Notes under the pieces: generated by a model
The model's database searches: none
The model's input: only the letters and a program-made list of their open reading frames with translations
Told to the model about the DNA's origin: nothing
Position numbers and translations under genes: made by a program
Shown: positions 16,231 through 23,485 of the stretch, piece by piece
Layout of the letters: each line of letters begins with the position of its first letter
How positions within the stretch are numbered: the first letter of the stretch is position 1
Source: Pedobacter endophyticus
GTDB taxonomy: Bacteria > Bacteroidota > Bacteroidia > Sphingobacteriales > Sphingobacteriaceae
NCBI RefSeq assembly: GCF_015679185.1
Contig: NZ_CP064939.1
Coordinates: 4,588,001 to 4,652,000 of the forward strand
DNA: 64,000 nt
Direction of reading: 5' to 3'

Positions 16231-17283
16231 TTATAAACCTAATATTTTTTTATTGAAAGCGCTGTCGCTGCCCGACGCTGCAAAATCGTCGAAAGCTTTT
16301 TCAGTTACATTAATAATGTGTTTTTTGATAAATTCGGCACCTTCGCGGGCACCGTCTTCCTGGTTTTTAATGCAACACTCCCATTCCATAACGGCCCAAC
16401 CTTTAAAGTCGTATTGAGCCAGCTTACTAAAAATGGTTCTAAAGTCGACCTGTCCGTCACCCGGAGAGCGATACCTTCCGGCTCTGTTGGCCCAACTTTG
16501 GTAGCCTCCAAATGTGCCTTGTTTGCCTGTTGGGTTAAATTCAGCGTCTTTTACGTGGAAAGCTTTAATCCGTTCGTGATAGAAATCGATGTATTGAATG
16601 TAATCCAACTGTTGGAGAACAAAGTGCGATGGATCGTACAACAAACAGGCACGCGGGTGGTTGTTTACTGCTGCCAGGAACATTTCGTAAGTTTCGCCAT
16701 CAAATAAATCCTCGCCCGGATGGATCTCATAACAAACATCTACGCCGCAGTTGTCAAACTCATTTAAAATCGGCATCCATCGTTTTGCCAATTCAGCAAA
16801 ACCTTCTTCAACTAATCCGGCAGGACGTTGCGGCCAGGGATGAAAGTACTGCCAAAGCAACGAACCGCTAAATGTAGCATGGGCGTTTAAGCCAAGATTT
16901 TGGGAGGCCTTTGCTGCATATTTCATTTGTTGAACGGCCCATTCGGTTCTTACCTTTGGGTTTTTATGCAGTTCTTTAGGGGCAAAGGCGTCGAATAAAT
17001 CATCATAAGCGGGATGAACGGCAACCAACTGACCTTGAAGGTGGGTAGAAAGTTCTGTAATTTCTAATCCGTAAGCGGCGATTTTGCCTTTAAGCTCATC
17101 GGCATAGGTTTTGCTTTCTGCCGCCTTTTGAAGATCGATAAATCGGGTATCGAGCGTTGGCATTTGGATGCCTTTAAAACCCAATCCAGCTGCCCACTCA
17201 CAAATACTATCGAGTGAATTAAAGGGCGCTTCATCGCTAATAAATTGCGCAAGAAAAACTGCTGGTCCTTTTAATGTAGTCAT
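16231..17283 (-). CDS. Cytoplasmic sugar phosphate isomerase/epimerase (xylose-isomerase-like TIM barrel)
   Basis: A 350-residue TIM barrel with no leader, so unlike the two paralogues at 10-11.8 kb it should be cytoplasmic. Metal-site segments are CYEIHPGED, LLYDPSHFVLQ, KAFHVKDAEF and AVMEWEC near the C-terminus. The insertion GTFGGYQSWANRAGRYRSPGDGQVDF is typical of the subfamily paired with Gfo/Idh/MocA dehydrogenases in Bacteroidota sugar clusters. The upstream dehydrogenase gene ends only 9 bp away, implying coupling. Likely role: epimerisation, isomerisation or hydration of a keto-sugar. Reaction inferred. Confidence 0.87.
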   Translation of the reverse strand: MTTLKGPAVFLAQFISDEAPFNSLDSICEWAAGLGFKGIQMPTLDTRFIDLQKAAESKTYADELKGKIAAYGLEITELSTHLQGQLVAVHPAYDDLFDAFAPKELHKNPKVRTEWAVQQMKYAAKASQNLGLNAHATFSGSLLWQYFHPWPQRPAGLVEEGFAELAKRWMPILNEFDNCGVDVCYEIHPGEDLFDGETYEMFLAAVNNHPRACLLYDPSHFVLQQLDYIQYIDFYHERIKAFHVKDAEFNPTGKQGTFGGYQSWANRAGRYRSPGDGQVDFRTIFSKLAQYDFKGWAVMEWECCIKNQEDGAREGAEFIKKHIINVTEKAFDDFAASGSDSAFNKKILGL

Positions 17284-17292
17284 TATAACTGG

Positions 17293-18450
17293 TTAAATTT
17301 TATAATCTGTCCATTTTTGATCTGATTGACTTGATGCCACAACGTTTTCGATGAATGCCATGCCTCTTATGCCATCTTCAACGCCGGGAAAATCGAGCAT
17401 TTCTATTGTGGGTTGTTCATTATTGAGTTTGGCATCAACGGTTAAGGCGAAGTTTCGGTAAATATTTGCAAACGCTTCCAGGTATCCTTCTGGGTGGCCG
17501 CCTGGCGTGCGGGTGTTATGTTGCGCAACACTGCTCATATAGCCGTTACCAGTTCTGTAAATCTGGGCAGGTTCATCTAACCATTTCACGATAAGGGTAT
17601 TTGGCTCCATCTGGTGCCATTCCATGCCGCCTTTTTCGCCATACACTTTAATTTTTAGTGCATTTTCTTCTCCTGCAGCAATTTGTGAGGCAATTAAAAC
17701 ACCGTTTGATTCATTGTCGAATTTTAGCAATACGTTTCCGTCATCGTCGATAGCCCTTCCGGGAACAACAATATTTAAATCGGCGCAGACCTTGGTAATT
17801 TTTAGGCCAGAAATATATTCTGCAAGGTGTGCCGCATGCGTTCCAATGTCTCCCATGCTACCACTTTTTCCGGTTTTCGATGGATCGGTACGCCAGGCAG
17901 CCTGTGCGTTCCCTTCTCGTTCTGATAATTTGCTCAGCCAACCCTGCGGATATTCGACGATAATTTTTCTGATCGCACCCAATGCGCCGTCGCTCACCAT
18001 TTGGCGGGCTTGTTTTACCATTGGATAACCTGAGTAAGTATGGGTTAAACATAGCGTTAAGCCGGTTTCTTCTACTTTAGCCTTCAATTGTTTTGCCTCG
18101 TCGAGTGTTAACGTTATCGGTTTTTCGATAACCACGTTAAAACCTTTATCCAAAGCCAGCATTGCGGGCGCAAAGTGAGCAAAGTTGGGTGTAACAATGG
18201 TTACGAAATCTATTCGCTCATCAGCTGGGAGTTCGCTTTCTTTTGAAAGCATCTCCTCATAACTTTTATAAATCCTTTCTTCGGGCAAAAACAGCAATTT
18301 ACCCGATTCGTAGGCTACATCTGGATGGACGCTCAAAGCGCCTGCGCTAAGTTCGATCAAGCCATCCATATTTGCAGCTAAACGATGTACGGCACCAATA
18401 AAGGCGTCTTTTCCACCGCCTATCATGCCCATTCTTAGTTTTCTTCTCAT
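17293..18450 (-). CDS. Cytoplasmic Gfo/Idh/MocA family oxidoreductase
   Basis: A 385-residue NAD(P)-dependent dehydrogenase without leader, complementing the exported relative at 14081. The dinucleotide motif is GMIGGGKDAFIG (8-19), and the catalytic-lysine motif is EKPIT. GDIGTHAAHLAEY is the family histidine segment, and the C-terminal TRTPGGHPEGYLEAF block is typical of sugar dehydrogenases of this family. It is 9 bp from the downstream TIM barrel. It could reduce imported 3-keto-sugars back to the hydroxyl form or oxidise C3 of an intact glycoside. The C-rich hairpin repeat starts 8 bp upstream of its ATG, which would place it in the leader of this cistron. Confidence 0.9.
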   Translation of the reverse strand: MRRKLRMGMIGGGKDAFIGAVHRLAANMDGLIELSAGALSVHPDVAYESGKLLFLPEERIYKSYEEMLSKESELPADERIDFVTIVTPNFAHFAPAMLALDKGFNVVIEKPITLTLDEAKQLKAKVEETGLTLCLTHTYSGYPMVKQARQMVSDGALGAIRKIIVEYPQGWLSKLSEREGNAQAAWRTDPSKTGKSGSMGDIGTHAAHLAEYISGLKITKVCADLNIVVPGRAIDDDGNVLLKFDNESNGVLIASQIAAGEENALKIKVYGEKGGMEWHQMEPNTLIVKWLDEPAQIYRTGNGYMSSVAQHNTRTPGGHPEGYLEAFANIYRNFALTVDAKLNNEQPTIEMLDFPGVEDGIRGMAFIENVVASSQSDQKWTDYKI

Positions 18451-18457
18451 ATATTAA

Positions 18458-18515
18458 AGCCCCACCTAAATCCTCCCCAGAGGGGAGGACTTTTAGGCCT
18501 GTGATTTATTTAAGT
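18458..18515. repeat. C-rich hairpin repeat, copy 2
   Basis: This is nearly identical to 13157-13215, with the same TCCTCCCC-AGA-GGGGAGGA hairpin. It sits 8 bp upstream of the dehydrogenase start codon. The rest of this 209-bp gap (18516-18659) holds pyrimidine-rich TTTAGTCTTTCAG and CTACCTTTCTACC tracts also seen at 13290-13320 and, inverted, at 22400. Confidence 0.8.
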
Positions 18516-18659
18516 TTATAGTTAATGTTAAAGAATTGAATCTTTGGTATTTAGTACAGAGTTATTAGTCCTAAACTTTAATCTTTAGCCTTTCAGTTTT
18601 AGTCTTTCAGCTTTCAGCTTTAGTCTTTGACCCTCTACCTTTCTACCTCTCTACCTTTC

Positions 18660-20360
18660 TTAAATATTGTTTTTCTTTAATTCTTTTACGGCATAATCAC
18701 ATGCCCGGGCAGTTAAAGCCATAAATGTTAACGAAGGATTTTGACAGGCGATTGAAGGCATGCACGATCCATCGGTTACGAAAACATTATTTACCTCATG
18801 CATCTGGTTCCATTTGTTAAGTACCGAAGTTTTTGGATCGTTACCCATTCTGGCAGTACCCATTTCGTGGATGGCCATGCCGGGATAACAGCCGTTATCG
18901 TATGTTCTGATGTTTTTCATGCCTGCTTTTTCCAGCATTTCTGCGGCATCGTTCATCATATCCACACGCATCTTCTTCTCATTCTCTTTGTATTCGCAAT
19001 CGATTGCCAATACGGGCTGTCCCCATTTGTCTTTTTTGCTGTGATCAATGTAAACCTTGTTTTCGTAATAAGGCAACATTTCTCCGAAACCGCCCAATCC
19101 CATGCTCCATTTTCCGGGCTTGGTCATTTTTTCTTTTAAGCCAGCACCGAAAGATAACTCGGCAACATCGCTTTGCCAGTTGGAACGGCTTGCGCCACCC
19201 TGGTAGCCGAAGCCGCGTAAATAATCGCGTTTGTCGTTACCAACATTCTGATAACGAGGAATATAGATTCCGTTGGCACGACGACCGTAAGTGTATTTGT
19301 CTTCAAAGCCTTCGGCTTCGCCGGATGCGCCACAACGGAAATGGTGATCCATTAAGTTATGTCCCAACTGGCCGCTTCCATTACCTAAACCGTTTGGATG
19401 TGCCTCGGAAGTTGAGTTTAACAATACAAAGGTAGAGCCTAATGTTGATCCGTTAACGAAAACGATTTTAGCATAAAACTCCATTGTTTTGTTGGTTTCT
19501 GCATCGATAACCATTACACCTTTTGCCTTTTTAGTGTCCTTATCGTAAATAATATGGTTAACGATAGAATACGGCCTCAACGTTAAGCGCTTGGTGGCCA
19601 TTGCTGCAGGCAGGGTAGAAGATTGGGTACTAAAATAAGCGCCAAACGGACATCCGCGGCTGCATAAATTTCTGTACTGGCAGTTCCCGCGGCCCTTGTG
19701 TGGAACAGTCAAATTGGCCACGCGGCCAATCATCATGATACGTTCCTTTTTATAGTGCTCTTCGATACGGGCCTTAACTGATTTTTCTACAATGTTTAAA
19801 TCCATTGGAGGCAGAAATTGTCCATCAGGACAAAGCGGCCAGTTTTCTTGCGACCCGCTGATGCCGGCAAAACGCTCAGCATAATCGTACCAGGGCGCAA
19901 GGTCGGCGTAACGAATAGGCCAATCGGCACCGTGACCGTCTTTGGCGTTATCTTCAAAGTTTTGTTCGCCATAACGGTAGCTTTGTCGTCCCCACATCAG
20001 CGATTTACCGCCCACATGGAAACCGCGGTACCAATCGAAGCGTTTATCTTCGGTGTAAGGGCACTCCAAATCATTTACCCACCATTTTTCGTTAGCTTCC
20101 TGGTAAGGGTAATCTCTTTTTTGTACGGGGTGCGTACGTTTTTGTTCTTCGGTTAATCGTCCTGCATGTTTAAATTCCCAGGGGCTTTTCATGGCATTTT
20201 CGTAACCGGTTATGTGCTCAATGTTCATTCCTCTTTCGAGCATTAAAACACGTAAACCCTTTTCGGTAAGTTCTTTTGCAGCCCAGCCGCCACTAATCCC
20301 CGATCCTATAACAATAGCATCGTAAGTATTTTCGTCTTTTAAATTTGTATTTAAATTCAT
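18660..20360 (-). CDS. GMC-family FAD oxidoreductase, catalytic subunit of a sugar/glucoside dehydrogenase
   Basis: A 566-residue flavoprotein; I start at the ATG at 20360, directly before the Rossmann fold, because the 13 residues upstream are not conserved-looking. The FAD motif is GSGISGG (19-25). A cysteine cluster C227-x5-C233-x3-C237 resembles the iron-sulphur cysteines of FAD-dependent glucose and fructose dehydrogenases. The GMC C-terminal signature is HEMGTARMG plus FVTDGSCMPSIACQNPSLTFMAL. It has no leader of its own; the small subunit 26 bp upstream carries a Tat leader and would export it by hitch-hiking. The set GMC + subunit 3 + cytochrome c matches glucoside 3-dehydrogenase systems. 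C3 specificity is inferred from the DUF1080 neighbourhood. Confidence 0.9.
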   Translation of the reverse strand: MNLNTNLKDENTYDAIVIGSGISGGWAAKELTEKGLRVLMLERGMNIEHITGYENAMKSPWEFKHAGRLTEEQKRTHPVQKRDYPYQEANEKWWVNDLECPYTEDKRFDWYRGFHVGGKSLMWGRQSYRYGEQNFEDNAKDGHGADWPIRYADLAPWYDYAERFAGISGSQENWPLCPDGQFLPPMDLNIVEKSVKARIEEHYKKERIMMIGRVANLTVPHKGRGNCQYRNLCSRGCPFGAYFSTQSSTLPAAMATKRLTLRPYSIVNHIIYDKDTKKAKGVMVIDAETNKTMEFYAKIVFVNGSTLGSTFVLLNSTSEAHPNGLGNGSGQLGHNLMDHHFRCGASGEAEGFEDKYTYGRRANGIYIPRYQNVGNDKRDYLRGFGYQGGASRSNWQSDVAELSFGAGLKEKMTKPGKWSMGLGGFGEMLPYYENKVYIDHSKKDKWGQPVLAIDCEYKENEKKMRVDMMNDAAEMLEKAGMKNIRTYDNGCYPGMAIHEMGTARMGNDPKTSVLNKWNQMHEVNNVFVTDGSCMPSIACQNPSLTFMALTARACDYAVKELKKNNI

Positions 20361-20386
20361 GATGTTTTGTTGTCTAGTTTTGGAAA

Positions 20387-20971
20387 TTAGGTTGCCCACG
20401 AGCGTTGACCGGGTTTCAGTTTTGCATTTCCGTCATATCGGCCGGGAATGAGAACGTACTCACGGGCTTTGGTGCATCCTATCTCTGAGGCGTAATAGCC
20501 AAGCAAGGTTAAATCGCGGGCAGTAACAAAAAAGTAAACCAGGTCTTTGTTTTCCTCCGCTTTGGTTTCTTTTTGTGCAATGGCCATCAATCTGAGGTCG
20601 ACCATTAACTTAGTGCGTTCGGGAACGGTTAGTGATAGGTAGTTTTTTCCGAAATCTTTTTTTGCTTTTTCCTGAAGTTCTCTGAAACCTTTTGCAAAGG
20701 AGTATTGCATTTCGCGAGGATAGCAATCTTGCATCATCATTGGGATAAACTTGCCCAATCCGGCTGCTTTTGCACCCGCAGAAGATTTTGTTGTGGGAAC
20801 AATAACATCAGCAAATTCGGCAAAAATCTTTTCATCGCCCAGCGCAAACGACACCGAGTTCTTTTCATTTTCGGGGAGCGTAAAACTTTCAAATAAAACG
20901 CCCATTGTACTTGCCGAGATGGCTCCTCCAAGCAAGAATGCAACGTTTTTAAGTGCTTCTCTTCTGTGCAT
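20387..20971 (-). CDS. Gluconate 2-dehydrogenase subunit 3-family protein (small subunit, Tat leader)
   Basis: A 194-residue small subunit. The N-terminus MHRREALKNVAFLLGG is a twin-arginine-type leader with a hydrophobic stretch to about residue 27. The mature part matches the Gluconate_2-dh3 family: EKIFAEFADVIVPTTKSSAGAKAAGLGKF near the start and LLGYYASEIGC toward the C-terminus. Such subunits escort the leaderless GMC flavoprotein through the Tat machinery and stabilise it. It is the first gene of the minus-strand run, and the gap upstream (20972-21382) is the likely promoter region. The assignment is firm. Confidence 0.88.
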   Translation of the reverse strand: MHRREALKNVAFLLGGAISASTMGVLFESFTLPENEKNSVSFALGDEKIFAEFADVIVPTTKSSAGAKAAGLGKFIPMMMQDCYPREMQYSFAKGFRELQEKAKKDFGKNYLSLTVPERTKLMVDLRLMAIAQKETKAEENKDLVYFFVTARDLTLLGYYASEIGCTKAREYVLIPGRYDGNAKLKPGQRSWAT

Positions 20972-21098
20972 CGTTTTATGATTTTTTAATTTGGTTACAT
21001 TAATGTGTTAAGGTGTAATATTATAAAATTTAAAGCATAAAAATCGTGGTTAATATGCTAAATTAACATCTGCAATGTGATTGTTACTAAGTAGATTC

Positions 21099-21112
21099 AT
21101 TCTAAATAGAAT
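21099..21112. promoter_or_regulatory. Short palindrome between the divergent dehydrogenase operon and tdh
   Basis: ATTCTAAATAGAAT is two perfect 6-bp arms around AA. It lies 128 bp upstream of the small-subunit start and 271 bp upstream of tdh, in a 411-bp gap without genes (20972-21382). It is a plausible operator, but a palindrome this short could occur by chance. Confidence 0.3.
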
Positions 21113-21332
21113 CGGTTTATTTGGTTAGAGAAGGTTCTGGCGTAGTTTTTTTTGGCAAAACACTTCGTGTAAAAAGTACATTTAGTAGGCGGATGGCAGT
21201 CGTCGAATCCACCATTACCAAACATGGGTTTTTTGCAAATTTTGAAGTAGTTTCACCACCTGTTTATCCAACTGAAAAGCTTCAGCCTAAAGATAGCTGA
21301 ATTTGTTTAAATATAAACAATAGTTTAAATAT

Positions 21333-21340
21333 TATATTTG
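21333..21340 (+). promoter_or_regulatory. -7 box of the threonine dehydrogenase gene
   Basis: TATATTTG matches TAnnTTTG exactly, 43 bp upstream of the ATG at 21383. Transcription would start near 21347, after the alternative in-frame ATG at 21338, so the internal ATG is the better start. Confidence 0.5.
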
Positions 21341-21382
21341 CCTTTTACCTCAATTTTTTACCTTTGCCAAATTCTTTATACG

Positions 21383-22327
21383 ATGCAGGAAAAAATAATT
21401 GTTTTAGGCTCAAATGGCCAAATCGGTACCGAACTGGTTACGATGTTACGTAAGATATATGGCGATGACAATGTAGTTGCCTGCGATATTCGCCGACCAG
21501 ATTACGATATCAAAAATTCGGCTCCTTTCGAGTTTGTGAATGTATTGGATAAGGAGATGATTAACGGGATTTTTAAGAAGTATAAACCTACGCAGGTTTA
21601 TCTTTTGGCCGCGTTACTGTCTGCAACCGGCGAACAAAACCCTAAACTGGCCTGGGATTTAAATATGAACGGCCTTTTAAATGTGCTGGATCTGGCTTTA
21701 GAATATCATGTGGCAAAGGTTTACTGGCCAAGCTCCATCGCGGTTTTTGGGCCAAATTCCCCGAAAGATCAAACATCACAATATTGCATCATGGACCCGA
21801 ATACGGTTTATGGGATAAGTAAATTGGCAGGCGAGCGTTGGTGCGAATATTATCATCAAAAATACGGGCTCGATGTACGGAGCATTCGATACCCGGGCTT
21901 AATTAGCTGGAAAGCTGCGCCAGGTGGCGGAACTACAGATTATGCAATCCATATTTTTCACGAGGCTTTGAAAAAAGGAAGTTACCAGAGCTTTTTGAAT
22001 GCGGAAACCGAGTTGCCGATGATGTATATGGAGGATGCCATTCGCGGTACAATTGAGTTGATGGATGCGCCTGCAGATCAAATCTCGGTGAGAAGCAGTT
22101 ATAATTTCGCCGGTGTGAGTTTTACGCCCGAGGTTTTGGCAGCAGAAATCAGGAAACATATTCCAGATTTTACGTTAACTTACGCCGACAATGATCCTCG
22201 CCAGCAAATTGCCAACAGTTGGCCCCGCTCTATTGATGATAGTTATGCAGCGAAAGATTGGGGCTGGAAACCTGAGTTCGATTTATCGAAACTAACGATG
22301 GATATGTTGAATAACTTGAGGAAATAG
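21383..22327 (+). CDS. tdh: L-threonine 3-dehydrogenase, short-chain (extended SDR/epimerase) type
   Basis: Would oxidise L-threonine to 2-amino-3-ketobutyrate with NAD+ in the cytoplasm, feeding glycine and acetyl-CoA. The start at 21383 places the Rossmann motif GSNGQIG eight residues in, normal for this family; the extra 15 residues from 21338 are unsupported. Catalytic residues are in the SSIAVFGP strand and the Y-x3-K motif YGISK. The block VRSIRYPGLISWKAAPGGGTTDYAIHIF is characteristic of the SDR-type threonine dehydrogenase rather than UDP-galactose epimerases. Length 314 is standard. A zinc-type threonine dehydrogenase is excluded; a sugar-nucleotide epimerase is the main alternative. 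Confidence 0.85.
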   Translation: MQEKIIVLGSNGQIGTELVTMLRKIYGDDNVVACDIRRPDYDIKNSAPFEFVNVLDKEMINGIFKKYKPTQVYLLAALLSATGEQNPKLAWDLNMNGLLNVLDLALEYHVAKVYWPSSIAVFGPNSPKDQTSQYCIMDPNTVYGISKLAGERWCEYYHQKYGLDVRSIRYPGLISWKAAPGGGTTDYAIHIFHEALKKGSYQSFLNAETELPMMYMEDAIRGTIELMDAPADQISVRSSYNFAGVSFTPEVLAAEIRKHIPDFTLTYADNDPRQQIANSWPRSIDDSYAAKDWGWKPEFDLSKLTMDMLNNLRK

Positions 22328-22626
22328 TTGGGAGTTTGGAGTTGGGAGTTTTGAGACCTGAGTTGGGAGGTGAAAACTTAAAGACTAAAGCGAAATAAGG
22401 TAGAGGGTTAAATCCGAAAGAGTAAAGCGAGAAAAATAGCCAGTTTAATCATGTGGTTGTTTAATCTTATACTCCTTGCCTGCGGCAGGAAGGAGTATAA
22501 TCAACTTGATGGAAAAATGGCTACAATCAAAATTAAAGAAAAAACACTATAAAGGTGGAGGATTTGAAGGTTAGGGTGTAAAGTTTTACATTTCATATCT
22601 CATATCTTATATTTCAATACTATAAA
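22328..22626. other. Repeat-rich intergenic stretch with a strong hairpin
   Basis: No gene is seen. After the tdh stop there is a GTTGGGAGT/TTGGAG-type low-complexity run (22328-22372), then a GGTAGAGGGTTAA tract inverted relative to 13280-13320 and 18627-18659. At 22467-22500 there is a hairpin with arms TTATACTCCTT/AAGGAGTATAA around a CCTGC/GCAGG inner stem. The hairpin lacks a T run, so it may be a REP-like element more than a classic terminator. Confidence 0.55.
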
Positions 22627-23355
22627 ATGGGAAGAGCATTCGAATTTAGAAAAGAAAGAAAATTTAAGCGTTGGGCCAAAATGGCGGTTCAGTTTACGCG
22701 TATTGGTAAGGATATTGTAATGGCGGTTAAGGAATCGGGACCTCATCCTGAAACCAACTCTCGTTTGCGAACTGCAATACAAAACGCAAAGGCTGTTAAC
22801 ATGCCTAAAGATCGGGTTGAAGCTGCAATTAAGCGTGCTTCGGATAAATCGATGGCCAATTATGAAGAAATCGTTTACGAAGGTTATGCGCCTCACGGAG
22901 TAGCCGTTTTAATAGAAACCGCTACCGACAATACAAACCGTACTGTTGCCAACGTTCGTAGTTATTTTAACAAAACCGATGGTTCTTTGGGTAAGACAGG
23001 CTCGTTGGATTTCATTTTTAGTCGTAAATCTGTCTTCCGGTTTACTCCAGCCGAAGATCTCGACTTAGAAGAATTAGAGTTTGAATTAATCGACGCTGGC
23101 TTGGAAGAACTTTATGTAGAAGCCGATGAGGAAGGCAATGATATTGTAGTTGCGCAAGGCGCTTTTGAAAACTTCGGTTCGTTACAAAAAGCACTGGAGG
23201 AAAAGGGTATTGAATTAAAAAGCTCAAAGTTGGAGCGGATCGCCTTATCGCATCACGAAGTAACTGAAGAGCAAGCTGCCGATGTGTTGAAATTGATTGA
23301 TAAGTTGGAAGAGGATGATGATGTGCAGGCGGTTTATCACAATATGGCTGAGTAA
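22627..23355 (+). CDS. YebC/PmpR (TACO1) family protein
   Basis: A 242-residue cytoplasmic protein of the universal YebC family, described either as transcriptional regulators or as factors that help ribosomes through difficult proline stretches. The N-terminal helical domain (MGRAFEFRKERKFKRWAKMAVQFTRIGKDI) has the Bacteroidota variant of the MAGHSKW start. Domain 2 includes YEGYAPHGVAVLIETATDNTNRTVANVR and domain 3 ends DDVQAVYHNM. Length is standard. A strong terminator follows at 23398. Family is firm; the precise role is debated. Confidence 0.93.
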   Translation: MGRAFEFRKERKFKRWAKMAVQFTRIGKDIVMAVKESGPHPETNSRLRTAIQNAKAVNMPKDRVEAAIKRASDKSMANYEEIVYEGYAPHGVAVLIETATDNTNRTVANVRSYFNKTDGSLGKTGSLDFIFSRKSVFRFTPAEDLDLEELEFELIDAGLEELYVEADEEGNDIVVAQGAFENFGSLQKALEEKGIELKSSKLERIALSHHEVTEEQAADVLKLIDKLEEDDDVQAVYHNMAE

Positions 23356-23397
23356 CGGATCAGTTTTCAGTTAGCAGTTAACTAAACGAATTTCTAT

Positions 23398-23437
23398 AAA
23401 AGCAAAGCCCGATTTTTACGATCGGGCTTTTGCTTTC
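23398..23437. terminator. Bidirectional terminator between yebC-family gene and susD
   Basis: AAAGCAAAGCCCGAT and ATCGGGCTTTTGCTTT form a long GC-centred stem with a short loop. Both sides have A/T tracts, so it can serve the convergent genes ending at 23355 (plus) and 23486 (minus). Confidence 0.85.
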
Positions 23438-23485
23438 ATTTGATTTTGTATTTACCAATTGGGGTTTTGTTTTAAAGTTGCTATT

